Shown here piece by piece: positions 1 to 8,355 of a DNA stretch of 64,000 bases. Source of the DNA: Microbacterium oleivorans (GTDB lineage: Bacteria > Actinomycetota > Actinomycetes > Actinomycetales > Microbacteriaceae); NCBI RefSeq assembly GCF_001691565.1, contig NZ_MAYO01000003.1, forward strand, positions 1,947,559 to 2,011,558. The letters are read 5' to 3'. Below the pieces are notes generated by a model. It was not told where the DNA came from. It searched no databases and saw nothing but the letters and a program-made list of their open reading frames with translations. Positions within the stretch are counted from its first letter, which is position 1; every line of letters begins with the position of its first letter. The position numbers and the translations under genes were made by a program.

Positions 1-834
1 GACATCCTCGCGGCGTATCCGATCTCGTACATCAAGTGGGATCACAACCGGGACCTCGTCGACGCCGCCGCCGGCCCCGGCGGCGCCGCCCGCGTCCACG
101 CGCAGACCCTCGCCGTCTACCGCCTCATCGACGAGCTGAAGGCCGCCCACCCGGGCCTGGAGATCGAGAGCTGCGCCTCGGGCGGGGCGCGCGTGGACCT
201 CGGCATCCTCGACCGCACCGACCGGATCTGGACCAGCGACTGCCTCGACCCCATCGAACGCCTCGAGAACCAGCGCTACACCGCGCTCGTCGTCCCGCCC
301 GAGATGATGGGCATGCACCTGACCACCCCGCACGTCCACTCCACCGGGCGCACCGTGACCCTCACCCTCAGCGGCGCCGTCGCCCTGTTCGGCCACTTCG
401 GCATCGAATGGGACGTCACGACCCTGTCCGAGACGGATGCCGCTGCCGTCGGCGCGTGGGTCGCGCTCGCCAAACGCGTCCGCCCCCTCGTCGCAACGGG
501 CCGCCTGGTGAACGCGGACGTCGCCGACCCCGGGCTCGATGTCCGCGGCGTCGTCGCAGCAGATGCGGCATCCGCGTTCTTCACGATCACGCAGACCCAG
601 ACGCTTATCTCCTCACCCACCGGCCGCGTCCGGCTGCCGGGACTCACCCCCGACCGCGTCTACCGCGTGCAGCTCGTCACCCCCGGCGGGATCGTCGACA
701 CCCCCGCGCAGTCACCCCTCGAATGGGCTCACCACGACACCGTGCTCACCGGACGTCAACTCGCCGTCGTCGGCCTACGCCCACCGGTGCAGAACCCCCA
801 GCAAGCCGTCGTCATCGAGGTCACCGCGGTCTGA
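1..834 (+). CDS. alpha-galactosidase, GH36 family (C-terminal part)
   Basis: This is the last 277 residues of a glycoside hydrolase that removes terminal alpha-galactose; the start lies before the window. Near the beginning it has YIKWDHNRDL, matching the GH36 KWDxNR nucleophile loop (the Asp is the catalytic nucleophile in the family). It is followed by ESCASGGARVDLGILDRTDRIWTSD, matching the SCxGGGxRxD block that holds the acid/base Asp. The remainder is the C-terminal beta domain. Family members are about 700 residues, so roughly 60% is missing at the window edge, not broken. It may work with the GH42, GH2 and GH95 enzymes further on, but it is not adjacent to them. Family assignment is firm; substrate is inferred. 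Confidence 0.92.
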   Translation, partial: DILAAYPISYIKWDHNRDLVDAAAGPGGAARVHAQTLAVYRLIDELKAAHPGLEIESCASGGARVDLGILDRTDRIWTSDCLDPIERLENQRYTALVVPPEMMGMHLTTPHVHSTGRTVTLTLSGAVALFGHFGIEWDVTTLSETDAAAVGAWVALAKRVRPLVATGRLVNADVADPGLDVRGVVAADAASAFFTITQTQTLISSPTGRVRLPGLTPDRVYRVQLVTPGGIVDTPAQSPLEWAHHDTVLTGRQLAVVGLRPPVQNPQQAVVIEVTAV

Positions 835-848
835 GGCTCGAACCGCCG

Positions 849-884
849 TTGACGCGACGATGCCGGGAGCGATAGGCATCTCCC
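849..884 (+). promoter_or_regulatory. promoter of the molybdopterin oxidoreductase operon
   Basis: TTGACG at 849-854 and TAGGCA at 873-878 are separated by 18 bases, a near-consensus housekeeping promoter. Only six bases lie between the -10 box and the ATG at 885, so the transcript probably starts at or very near the start codon and is leaderless. Confidence 0.55.
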
Positions 885-1478
885 ATGGCGATCATCAATC
901 GCGGGTTCGGCGGTCGACGCGGCACGAGTGATCCCCGGTTGCCACCGGGTCAGACGCTCGTCGGCGACTGGCCCGTTCTGACGGCCGGCCCGACTCCGGA
1001 CATCTCGACGGACGAGTGGTCTTTCACGATCACCACCGAGACGGGCGTCCAGCATCGCTGGGACTGGGGCACCCTGCACGAGGTCGGCGTGGAGGACGTC
1101 GTCACCGACATCCACTGCGTCACCCACTGGTCGCGGCTCGGGATGCCGTGGCGCGGGGTCTCCGTGGACAGGCTGTTCGAGGACGTCGAGACATCCTGCG
1201 ACTTCGTCATGGTGCGCACGCATGACGGATACACCACGAATGTGCCCCTCGACGATCTGCTGGAGGGTCAGGCGTGGATCGCGACCGAGGCGGACGGCGA
1301 GGCGCTGACGGCGGAGCACGGCGGCCCGGCGCGGCTGCTCGTGCCGCACCTGTACTTCTGGAAGAGCGCGAAGTGGGTCGCCGAGATGCGGATGATGCCC
1401 ACCGACCAGCCGGGATTCTGGGAGCAGAACGGCTACCACCTCCGCGGGGATCCGTGGCGGGCGGAGCGCTACTGGTGA
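885..1478 (+). CDS. molybdopterin-dependent oxidoreductase, sulfite-oxidase-like (YuiH type)
   Basis: A 197-residue protein resembling the small bacterial sulfite-oxidase-like molybdopterin proteins: a GDWPVLTAGPTPDI segment near residues 27-40, FTITTETGVQHRWDWGTL, then DIHCVTHWSRLGMPWRGV around residues 77-95. The Cys in the HCVTHWSR block sits where the family ligates molybdenum. No signal peptide is visible, so it is probably cytoplasmic. The stop overlaps the GTG of the following flavin reductase by four bases, so the two are likely translated together and the reductase may pass electrons to this protein. The physiological substrate is unknown. Confidence 0.85.
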   Translation: MAIINRGFGGRRGTSDPRLPPGQTLVGDWPVLTAGPTPDISTDEWSFTITTETGVQHRWDWGTLHEVGVEDVVTDIHCVTHWSRLGMPWRGVSVDRLFEDVETSCDFVMVRTHDGYTTNVPLDDLLEGQAWIATEADGEALTAEHGGPARLLVPHLYFWKSAKWVAEMRMMPTDQPGFWEQNGYHLRGDPWRAERYW

Positions 1479-2209
1479 CGGCCGGCTTCCGAGCGGCATG
1501 GCACGTGGGCCGCGTCGTCTCTCGGCGCGCCGAGACCCGCTCCGCCGTCCGCCTCGAGATCGAGGTCCCGACGTGGCCGGGCAATCACGCCGGCTCGCAT
1601 CTCGACATTCGACTGACCGCGCCCGACGGCTATCAGGCGTCGCGGTCGTATTCGATTGCCTCGTCGGGACCGGCCACGCGGGTCGTCCTCGCGGTCGACG
1701 AAGTCCTCTCGGGTGAGGTCTCGCCGTACGTGGTCCACGATCTGCGAGAGGGTGACGAGCTGGAGGTGCACGGACCGCTGGGCCGGTACTTCGTCTGGAC
1801 GCCGGAGGACCCCGACCCCGCGCCGGTGCAGCTCATCGCGGGCGGCTCCGGCGTGGTGCCCCTCTTCGCCATGGCCGACGCGCGGGAACGGCAGCCCCAC
1901 GGGACGGACTTCCGGCTGTTGTACTCCGCCCGCACGCCCGACGACGTCTTCTTCGCGAGCGAACTGGGCGCGTTGACGAAGACGCGGGTCGATATCGTTC
2001 ACACGCGCCGTTCTCCGCTCGGATCACCGCGTCCGCCGGGCCGACTGACCCAGGAGTCACTGGCCGAGCTGACGTTCCCCGCGGGGGTGGCACCGCGCAT
2101 CTTCGTCTGCGGGCCCACCCCGTTCGTGGAGACCGTCTCCCGGTGGCTCTTGGAGCTCGGGCAGGACCCCGCGCGGATACGGACCGAGCGCTTCGGAGGC
2201 AGCGGATGA
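1475..2209 (+). CDS. FAD-dependent ferredoxin-NADP reductase-like protein
   Basis: A 244-residue oxidoreductase of the ferredoxin-NADP reductase fold. RSYSIASS (FAD binding, RxYS motif), IAGGSGVVPLFAMAD (NAD(P)-binding glycine motif) and the terminal FVCGPTPFVETV block are in the expected order. No 2Fe-2S ferredoxin domain follows, so it is the short reductase form. The GTG at 1475 overlaps the preceding TGA, and its own TGA overlaps the ATG of the next gene, making a tightly coupled three-gene operon. It most likely moves electrons between NAD(P)H and the molybdopterin protein; that partnership is inferred from gene order. Confidence 0.88.
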   Translation: MTAGFRAAWHVGRVVSRRAETRSAVRLEIEVPTWPGNHAGSHLDIRLTAPDGYQASRSYSIASSGPATRVVLAVDEVLSGEVSPYVVHDLREGDELEVHGPLGRYFVWTPEDPDPAPVQLIAGGSGVVPLFAMADARERQPHGTDFRLLYSARTPDDVFFASELGALTKTRVDIVHTRRSPLGSPRPPGRLTQESLAELTFPAGVAPRIFVCGPTPFVETVSRWLLELGQDPARIRTERFGGSG

Positions 2210-2493
2210 CGCACGTGGACGGGAACGCACTGGCCGGGACGCTCGTCGACGTCCTCGGCTTCGACTCGACCGACGCGATCGGCGAATGCGCGGGATGCCG
2301 CCACCGGTCCGAGCTCGCGAGGGCGCACGCCTTCGTGACGGCGATGGGTGCGATCGTTCGGTGCGAGGCCTGCCAGGGAGTGCTCGCGGTCGTCGTCCGC
2401 ACGCCCACGGATGTGCACGTCAGCCTGTCCGGACTGGCGCGTGTGTCGATCGCGCGACGGGTCAGTCGCGCTCCGCGCCCGCCTTCTCCCTGA
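2206..2493 (+). CDS. DUF6510 family protein
   Basis: A 95-residue protein beginning MTHVDGNALAGTLVDVLG. It contains two Cys pairs, CAGC near residues 28-31 and CEAC near 52-55, arranged like a small zinc ribbon. This layout matches the DUF6510 family often found beside molybdopterin oxidoreductase/reductase pairs. Its ATG overlaps the TGA of the reductase (ATGA). The last 32 bases overlap the 3' end of the convergent BLUF gene. Function is unknown; a metal-binding or electron-transfer accessory role is a guess from the cysteines and the operon. Confidence 0.75.
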   Translation: MTHVDGNALAGTLVDVLGFDSTDAIGECAGCRHRSELARAHAFVTAMGAIVRCEACQGVLAVVVRTPTDVHVSLSGLARVSIARRVSRAPRPPSP

Positions 2494-2890
2494 ACCACCC
2501 GCCGAGGGCGTCTGTGGACTCGCGCGTCGACGCGTCGTCGGTCGCCGATTGGGCGGCAGCGACGGCGGCATCGGCGCCGTCCCCCGGAGTCGTCGGTTCG
2601 TAGCCCATCGACCACGTCGAGTACTTCCGCTCGCTGACCTGCTCCTCGAGGAGGACCCGGACGTCCGTGTGCCGGGGATCGCGACCGATGCGCTCGAGGA
2701 GCGCTCGGACTGCGGCATCCGGTCCTTCGAGGATCTGGATGAAGTCGGGATCGCTGTAGACGAGCATCCCGGTGATCCCATCGCGCTCATTGTTCGCGCG
2801 GCTCTCGGCGAGGAGCTCGACGAGGCGCGCATGGTCGAACGGTTCGGTGGCGCGGCTCGCGTAGGCAATGAAGGTCAGCTGATCGGTCAT
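2462..2890 (-). CDS. BLUF-domain blue-light sensor protein
   Basis: A 142-residue protein made almost entirely of one BLUF domain (residues 5-100), which binds FAD and senses blue light. The residues of the photocycle are present: Tyr10 (FIAYASRA), Asn34 (NNERDGITG), Gln52 (FIQILEG), Trp94 and Met96 (YSTWSMGY). The start at 2890 is preferred because a GGGAG ribosome site lies just upstream; an in-frame ATG at 2956 exists. After residue 100 there is an Ala/Asp-rich tail with no recognised output domain, so it is a short BLUF protein that would act by contact with an unseen partner. It is convergent with the molybdopterin operon and divergent from the DUF3140 gene. Confidence 0.9.
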   Translation of the reverse strand: MTDQLTFIAYASRATEPFDHARLVELLAESRANNERDGITGMLVYSDPDFIQILEGPDAAVRALLERIGRDPRHTDVRVLLEEQVSERKYSTWSMGYEPTTPGDGADAAVAAAQSATDDASTRESTDALGGWFREKAGAERD

Positions 2891-3027
2891 GCTCGAGCTC
2901 TCCCGGAGTAAGGCGCCGAGTCGTTCGGATGCCGCTCGGTCCGACGACAGTAACACCGGGTGAGAAGCGGTTCCGCCCCTTGCGCAACCCCTTGGAAGAA
3001 CTCCGTCATGACGGGCACCGTCGAGGA

Positions 3028-3360
3028 ATGGACGCCGACGAGCAGCAGCAGATCAAGAAGGACTTCGATGATGCGGTCAATATGACGGCCGCCGAGATCG
3101 AGAAATGGCTCGACACCGACGAGTCGAAGGACGTGGGTCAGAAGTCCGGGGGAGGCGAGTCCACCGGGCATGCCTCCGGACGCCGGATCGTGAAGATCCT
3201 GCGCAAGAAGAAGGACGATCTGACGGATGCCGACTACGAGCACATGAAGAAGGTCCACGGATACGTCGCTCGGCACTCGAAGCAGCGGCCGGAAGGCGAC
3301 GTGACCGACACCGATTGGCGCTACTCCCTCATGAACTGGGGCCACGATCCCAAGAAGTGA
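3028..3360 (+). CDS. DUF3140 family protein
   Basis: A 110-residue acidic/basic mixed, lysine-rich protein (IKKDFDDAVNMTAAEIEKWLDTDES, SGRRIVKILRKKKDDLTDADYEHMKKVHGYVARH, DTDWRYSLMNWGHDP). This matches the DUF3140 family of small actinobacterial proteins of unknown role, which have been suggested to bind DNA. No cysteine, signal peptide or membrane segment is present. The start at ATG 3028 is chosen from the family-like N-terminus, although GAGGA lies directly against it with no spacer. The gene is divergent from the BLUF sensor. Confidence 0.75.
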   Translation: MDADEQQQIKKDFDDAVNMTAAEIEKWLDTDESKDVGQKSGGGESTGHASGRRIVKILRKKKDDLTDADYEHMKKVHGYVARHSKQRPEGDVTDTDWRYSLMNWGHDPKK

Positions 3361-3395
3361 TGGTGATGGATCGCCTGTGGGCTGGCCGCTGAGTT

Positions 3396-3410
3396 TGAGA
3401 ACCGTTATCA
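3396..3410 (+). promoter_or_regulatory. Zur box (zinc-responsive operator)
   Basis: TGAGAACCGTTATCA is a 7-1-7 inverted repeat with one mismatched position between its arms, close to the TGATAACGGTTATCA-like boxes bound by Zur in actinobacteria. It lies between the expected -35 and -10 positions of the promoter whose -10 box is TAGACT at 3419-3424, so bound Zur would exclude RNA polymerase. The operon downstream encodes a zinc importer, and the zur gene itself starts at 6143. Confidence 0.8.
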
Positions 3411-3418
3411 ACAGGACG

Positions 3419-3431
3419 TAGACTCGCGGCC
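3419..3431 (+). promoter_or_regulatory. -10 element and leaderless start of the zinc importer operon
   Basis: TAGACT at 3419-3424 is followed by seven bases and then ATG at 3432. No ribosome-binding site is present, so the transcript is probably leaderless. The Zur box lies 8 bases upstream of this element. Confidence 0.55.
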
Positions 3432-4427
3432 ATGACCTCTCGCGTGCCCGCCCTCGCCGCTCTTGCGGCGGGTTCCGTCCTCGTCCTCGCCGGCTGCTCC
3501 ACCGCGACCAGCCCCACCGCGTCCTCGGGTGACGCGGCGCCCCTCAAGATCGTCGCGTCGACGAACGTCTACGGCTCGATCGCCGAGGCCATCGGCGGGA
3601 AGGACGTCGAGGTCACGTCGATCATCGACTCTCTCTCGCAGGACCCGCACTCGTACGAGGCGTCCGCGCGAGACCAGCTCACCGTGTCGCAAGCCGACCT
3701 CGTGATCGAGAACGGCGCAGGGTACGACGCATTCCTCGACGGACTCATCGAGGCGAGCGGAACGAAAGCTCCGGTCATCACAGCCGTCGAGTATTCGCAC
3801 GACTACCCCGGCAATGAGGGACACTCCGACGACGCGCACGCCGAGGGTGGAGAACACGATCACGCCGAGAACGGTGATCATGCGGGGCACGACCACATCG
3901 AGGGGTTCAACGAGCACGTCTGGTACGACCCGCACACTGTGGAGCATGTCGTCGAGGACATCGCTCACGAACTGGGTGAACTGGATGCCGCCAAGGCCGA
4001 CACCTTCGAGGCGAACGCCAAGAAGCTCATCGATGGCATCGCGGGGCTCGAGACCTCTCTCGAAAAGATCTCGGCCGCACACGCGGGCGAGAAGATCTTC
4101 GTCACCGAGCCCGTGCCGCTGTACCTCACGGCTGCGGCCGGTCTCGAGAACGCGACGCCCGGGGCGTTCAGCGAAGCGGTGGAAGAGGGTCAGGACGTCC
4201 CGCCCGCCACGCTGCTCGAGGCGACGAAGATCCTCGACTCCGGAAAGGTCCGAACCGTCATCGTCAATGCCCAGACCGGCGGTGCCGAGACCACCGAGGT
4301 GATCAAGCTGGCCGAGAAGAACGACATCCCCGTTCTGAAGTTCACGGAGATCCTCCCGGAGGGTCTGACCTACGTCGAATGGATGCAGAAGAACATCGAC
4401 GAGCTGGCGGGTACGCTGACCCGGTGA
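3432..4427 (+). CDS. zinc ABC transporter substrate-binding lipoprotein
   Basis: A 331-residue cluster A-I metal-binding protein. A lipobox LVLAGC ends at about residue 22, so it is anchored outside the membrane. The fold markers are IVASTNVYGSIAEAIGG, DPHSYEASARDQ (first His ligand), the His/Asp-rich flexible loop HSDDAHAEGGEHDHAENGDHAGHDH typical of zinc importers, NEHVWYDPHTVEHV (second His ligand) and the C-terminal domain with EPVPLYL. The His-rich loop favours zinc over manganese. It is the first gene of a three-gene importer operon behind a Zur box, and its stop overlaps the ATPase start. Confidence 0.93.
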   Translation: MTSRVPALAALAAGSVLVLAGCSTATSPTASSGDAAPLKIVASTNVYGSIAEAIGGKDVEVTSIIDSLSQDPHSYEASARDQLTVSQADLVIENGAGYDAFLDGLIEASGTKAPVITAVEYSHDYPGNEGHSDDAHAEGGEHDHAENGDHAGHDHIEGFNEHVWYDPHTVEHVVEDIAHELGELDAAKADTFEANAKKLIDGIAGLETSLEKISAAHAGEKIFVTEPVPLYLTAAAGLENATPGAFSEAVEEGQDVPPATLLEATKILDSGKVRTVIVNAQTGGAETTEVIKLAEKNDIPVLKFTEILPEGLTYVEWMQKNIDELAGTLTR

Positions 4428-5236
4428 CCCGGCACGCACCAGCTCCTCTCGAGATCCGGGGCGCCGCGTTGCGTCGCGGCGGTCGCGAACTCTGGAGTGG
4501 ACTCGATCTGACGGTCGAACCCGGCGAGCTGATCGCCGTCCTCGGCCCCAGCGGTTCGGGCAAGACCACTCTGCTGCGCGCGATCCTCGGACTCGAGGAC
4601 CTCAGCGAGGGAACGGTCGAGGTCGACGGCAAGCGCGTCCGCCGTCCGGGCAACCGGGGCATCGGCTACCTGCCGCAGACCCGACCGCTCCCGCGCGACA
4701 CCGCCCTCCGCGGGCGCGACCTCGTCGCCCTCGGGGTCAACGGCCACCGGTTCGGCCCGCCGATTCCGCGCCGGAAGGACCGGCAGCGGGTCGACGAGCT
4801 CATCACGCAGATCGGTGCCACCGAGTTCGCCGACCGCCCCGTCGGCATCCTCTCCGGCGGCGAACAGCAGCGCCTGCGCGTCGGACAGGCGCTCGCCGAC
4901 GACCCGCGACTGCTGCTGTGCGACGAGCCGCTGACCAGCCTCGACCTCGCCAACCAGCAGGCGGTCGTCGGTCTCATCGACCGGCATCGGCGCAGCGGAG
5001 CCGCGGTCCTGCTCGTCACCCACGACATCAACCCGCTGCTCGGCAAGGTCGACCGCATCCTCTACATCGCGAACGGCCGGTTCACCCTCGGCAAGCCGAA
5101 AGACGTGCTGACCTCCCCAGTCCTCACCGATCTGTACGGAGCGCCGGTGTTCGTCCTGCGAGCGGGCGATCGGCTGGTCGTCGTCGGCGCGCCCGACGCA
5201 GAGGCATCCCATCACCATCACGAGGACCACGCATGA
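4424..5236 (+). CDS. zinc ABC transporter ATP-binding protein
   Basis: A 270-residue ATPase that powers metal import. Walker A GPSGSGKTT, signature LSGGEQQRL, Walker B LLLCDEPLTSLD and the H-loop LLVTHD are all present. The GTG start at 4424 overlaps the upstream TGA, and the stop overlaps the permease ATG. The last residues, SHHHHEDHA, form a His cluster, unusual for the ATPase of such a system and possibly a cytoplasmic zinc-sensing or binding tail. Confidence 0.93.
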   Translation: MTRHAPAPLEIRGAALRRGGRELWSGLDLTVEPGELIAVLGPSGSGKTTLLRAILGLEDLSEGTVEVDGKRVRRPGNRGIGYLPQTRPLPRDTALRGRDLVALGVNGHRFGPPIPRRKDRQRVDELITQIGATEFADRPVGILSGGEQQRLRVGQALADDPRLLLCDEPLTSLDLANQQAVVGLIDRHRRSGAAVLLVTHDINPLLGKVDRILYIANGRFTLGKPKDVLTSPVLTDLYGAPVFVLRAGDRLVVVGAPDAEASHHHHEDHA

Positions 5237-6132
5237 ACTGGGACGACATCGCGAACGCCATGTTCGGCGGTGTGCCGGTCTACGGTCAGATCCTCGCGCT
5301 CGTGCAGAACTCGGTGTGGGCGGGTGCGATCCTCGGCCTCGTCGGCGGGCTCATCGGCGTCTTCGTGCTGCAGCGCGACATGGCCTTCGCGGTGCACGGC
5401 ATCAGCGAGCTGTCGTTCGCCGGTGCGGCGGCGGCGCTCCTGATCGGCGCGGACGTCGTCACTGGGTCGATCGTCGGTTCGATGGTGGCCGCGGCGCTGA
5501 TCGGCTGGCTCGGCTCGCGCGCCCGCGACCGCAACTCGATCATCGGCGTGCTCATGCCGTTCGGTCTGGGCCTCGGCATCCTCTTCCTCGCCCTCTACAA
5601 CGGGCGCAGCGCCAACCGGTTCAGCCTGCTGACGGGACAGATCGTCTCGGTGCAGTCCGACCAGCTCACCTGGCTGATCGCGATCTCCGCCGTCGTGCTC
5701 GTCGCGCTGCTGCTGATCTGGCGGCCGTTGCGCTTCGATTCGCTCGACCCGCAGTCCGCGGCGGCGCGCGGCGTCCCGACAGGACTGATCTCGCTCGCGT
5801 TCATGCTGCTGCTGGGTCTCGCGGTCGCCGTCGCCGTGCACATCATCGGCGCGCTCCTCGTCCTCGCGCTGCTCGTGACGCCCGCTGCTGCGGCGGCCCG
5901 CATCGCGAACGGGCCCGTCGCCGTGCCCCTGCTCGCCGCACTCTTCGGTGTCGTCTCGGCCGTCGGAGGCATCCTGCTGGCGGTCGCCGGCACCCTGCCG
6001 GTGAGCCCGTACATCACGACGATCTCGTTCGCCATCTACCTCGTCTGCCGCGTGGTCGGCGCTCGTCGGGGTCGGGTGCAGCGGACGGATGCCTCGCGTC
6101 GCACCCAGCCCGTCGCTAGCGTCCGCGCGTAG
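5233..6132 (+). CDS. zinc ABC transporter permease
   Basis: A 299-residue membrane protein of the ABC-3 (ZnuB/MntB) permease family with about eight hydrophobic segments. It contains the typical HGISELSFAGAAAALLIG block and the HIIGALLVLALLVTPAAAAARI coupling region. It completes the importer with the two preceding genes. The C-terminus (RRGRVQRTDASRRTQPVASVRA) is a basic cytoplasmic tail. The -10 box of zur overlaps its final codons. Confidence 0.92.
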   Translation: MNWDDIANAMFGGVPVYGQILALVQNSVWAGAILGLVGGLIGVFVLQRDMAFAVHGISELSFAGAAAALLIGADVVTGSIVGSMVAAALIGWLGSRARDRNSIIGVLMPFGLGLGILFLALYNGRSANRFSLLTGQIVSVQSDQLTWLIAISAVVLVALLLIWRPLRFDSLDPQSAAARGVPTGLISLAFMLLLGLAVAVAVHIIGALLVLALLVTPAAAAARIANGPVAVPLLAALFGVVSAVGGILLAVAGTLPVSPYITTISFAIYLVCRVVGARRGRVQRTDASRRTQPVASVRA

Positions 6133-6142
6133 AATCCGGCCC

Positions 6143-6571
6143 ATGGCCCAGCGCAACACCTGGCAGCGCGAGCGTGTCCGCTCGGCGCTGTCCGACGCCC
6201 CGGGATTCGTGAGCGCCCAGGATCTGCACGCCGCCCTCCGCGACGAGAACACCGGGATCGGCCTCGCGACCGTCTACCGGGCTCTCGCCACCCTCGCCGC
6301 AAGCGGCGAGGCGGACCAGCTGCAGTCACCCGAGGGCGAGGCGATCTACCGCGCCTGCGCGAGCACCGGCCACCACCATCACCTGATCTGCCGGGTCTGC
6401 GGAAAGGCCGTCGAGATCGAAGCGACCGAGGTCGAGACCTGGGCCAAGCGCACGGCGGCCGCGCACGGCTTCACCGACGCCGAACACGTCGTCGACATCT
6501 TCGGCACGTGCGCCGAGTGCACCGCCCGGATCGCGCAGGGCGACGACCGGCCCGAGGCCCGTGCGGACTGA
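6143..6571 (+). CDS. zur: zinc uptake regulator, Fur family
   Basis: A 142-residue Fur-family repressor. The N-terminal winged helix includes DLHAALRDENTGIGLATVYRALATLA. The dimerisation half has the metal-binding string TGHHHHLICRVCGKAVEIE with its first CxxC pair and a second, CAEC, near residue 127. Neighbourhood with a zinc importer and a Zur box indicates Zur, not Fur or PerR. The start at 6143 follows TAGAAT (6130-6135) by seven bases with no ribosome site, so it probably has its own leaderless promoter inside the end of the permease gene. Confidence 0.9.
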   Translation: MAQRNTWQRERVRSALSDAPGFVSAQDLHAALRDENTGIGLATVYRALATLAASGEADQLQSPEGEAIYRACASTGHHHHLICRVCGKAVEIEATEVETWAKRTAAAHGFTDAEHVVDIFGTCAECTARIAQGDDRPEARAD

Positions 6572-7592
6572 GGTCCGCCCCGCGGCATCCCGCACGTCGT
6601 CGACCTCCGCGCCGGGGTCGGCCGCGCGCGGCGCACTCTGGCTGGGGCTCGGATTCATCGCGGTCCTGGCGCTCATCGGGGTGGCGCTGTGGAGCCCGTC
6701 GCCGGAGCTCCCCACGCGGGCGCAGGACGGCCTGACCCTCGCCCTGAGCGTCCTGATCGAGTCGCTGCCGTTCGTCATGCTCGGCGTGATCCTCTCGATC
6801 GTCGTGCAGGTGTGGGTCCCGCCGGGGGCCATCGAGCGGTGGATGCCGCGCAACCCGTGGGGGCGGCGAGCCGTCCTGTCGCTGCTGGGCATGCTGATCC
6901 CGGTCTGCGAGTGCGGCAACGTCCCCTTCGCGCGCGGGCTCATGATGCGCGGGTTCTCGGTGGCCGAGACCCTGACGTTCCTCGTGGCGGCTCCCATCGT
7001 CAATCCGATCGTGATCATCACGACGCATCAGGCGTTCGGTTTCGACGACGGTATCCTCGTGGCGCGTCTGCTCGGGGGATGGCTGATCGCGAACGTCATC
7101 GGATGGCTGTACAGCCGGCATCCGGATCAGGATTCCCTCATCACCGATCGCTTCCGCGACGCGTGCCTGGCCGAGCAGGGTGTCACGGGCGACCGCGGAC
7201 GGCGCAGCCTCGCGCAGTTCGTCGTCGAGCTGCGCGCCGTCATGCCCGCCCTCGTCATCGGGTCGGCCGTCGCGGGTGCCGTGCAGGTCATCGTGCCGCG
7301 GGATGTCCTGCTCTCGATCGGCTCGAATCCCGCGCTGTCGATCGCTGCGATGATCCTGCTCGCGATGATCGTGTCGATCTGCTCCAACGTCGACTCGTTC
7401 TTCGCGCTGTCGTTCGCCTCGACCTTCACTCCGGGGGCCATCGTCGCGTTCCTGCTCGTCGGGCCGCTCGTCGACGTGAAGATGCTCGCGCTCCTGCGCA
7501 CCACCTTCCGCACGCGCGTGCTCGGCGTCCTGGTCGTCGCGGTCGTCCTCGCGGCGGCCGCGATCGGAGGGGTGGTGAACCTCCTTGCGTGA
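6561..7592 (+). CDS. YraQ/UPF0718-type permease
   Basis: A 343-residue membrane protein of the PF03773 permease family with about eight hydrophobic segments. The conserved cysteine motif IPVCECGNVPFARG is present around residues 112-125, followed by VAAPIVNPIVI and, in the second half, IVSICSNVDSFFALSF. The family is linked to metal or metalloid export, and homologues next to TIGR03943 proteins occur in zinc-regulated operons. The GTG start at 6561 lies 11 bases inside the end of zur, so it is probably co-transcribed with the regulator. Substrate is not known. Confidence 0.85.
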   Translation: MRTEVRPAASRTSSTSAPGSAARGALWLGLGFIAVLALIGVALWSPSPELPTRAQDGLTLALSVLIESLPFVMLGVILSIVVQVWVPPGAIERWMPRNPWGRRAVLSLLGMLIPVCECGNVPFARGLMMRGFSVAETLTFLVAAPIVNPIVIITTHQAFGFDDGILVARLLGGWLIANVIGWLYSRHPDQDSLITDRFRDACLAEQGVTGDRGRRSLAQFVVELRAVMPALVIGSAVAGAVQVIVPRDVLLSIGSNPALSIAAMILLAMIVSICSNVDSFFALSFASTFTPGAIVAFLLVGPLVDVKMLALLRTTFRTRVLGVLVVAVVLAAAAIGGVVNLLA

Positions 7593-8355
7593 CAATGTGT
7601 GGTTCCGGATGCTGGGCGTCGGCGCGGTCGCACTGATCTCGGCCCTGACGATCGCCCTCGCACTGACCGGCCGACTCGGGCTCTACATCAACCCCGAATC
7701 CTCGTGGTTCGCCGTGACGATGGCCGCCCTCGCCCTCGTCGGCAGTGTCGTCAGTTTCCTGCTGCCCCTCGGCGCGGCCGAGGACCACGGTCACGACCAC
7801 GGCGACGCACCCGCCGCCGACCACGACCACGACCACAACCGCGTGTCGCGGACGCCGCGTCAGCTCGCCGGTACGGCGGCGACCGTGGCGGGGGGAGTGC
7901 TCGCGCTCGGGCTTGCGGGGACGATGGTGGTCGTTCCGCCGGCGACCCTGTCGGCCGAGCTGGCGGCGTCCCGCACCACCGGCGCCGCGCCCCTCTTCCA
8001 GAACGCCGACACCGTCGCGCTCGCCATCACCGGCAACACGGCCTCGTTCGGCATCGGCGACTGGGCGAGCGTGTTCGCGACGGCGACCGACCCCGAGGTG
8101 TTCGACGGCACCGAGATCTCGCTGACCGGCTTCGTCGCGCCCGGCCAGGAGGGCTTCGCGCTGACCCGGCTCATCATCACGCACTGCGTCATCGACGCGC
8201 AGCCGGCGAGTCTGCCGGTGGCCGCAGACGACATCCCCCGCAAGGGTCAGTGGGTGAAAGTCTCGGGCACGATCCGCGACGTCGAAGGCCAGCTGCAGGT
8301 GAAGGCGGCGTCCGTGACGCCGATCGACGAGCCCAAGGACCCGTATGAGTTCTGA
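7585..8355 (+). CDS. TIGR03943 (YcgQ-like) putative metal-handling protein
   Basis: A 256-residue protein with two N-terminal membrane segments joined to a third near residue 100 by a His/Asp-rich loop (EDHGHDHGDAPAADHDHDHN), then an extracytoplasmic domain ending in the family block GFALTRLIITHCVIDAQP. It partners with the preceding permease, as in Bacillus YcgR/YcgQ. The start is uncertain: TTG at 7585 overlaps the permease by eight bases, while GTG at 7597 is also possible. The His-rich loop and the Zur neighbourhood point to zinc or a similar metal. Confidence 0.82.
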   Translation: MRDNVWFRMLGVGAVALISALTIALALTGRLGLYINPESSWFAVTMAALALVGSVVSFLLPLGAAEDHGHDHGDAPAADHDHDHNRVSRTPRQLAGTAATVAGGVLALGLAGTMVVVPPATLSAELAASRTTGAAPLFQNADTVALAITGNTASFGIGDWASVFATATDPEVFDGTEISLTGFVAPGQEGFALTRLIITHCVIDAQPASLPVAADDIPRKGQWVKVSGTIRDVEGQLQVKAASVTPIDEPKDPYEF

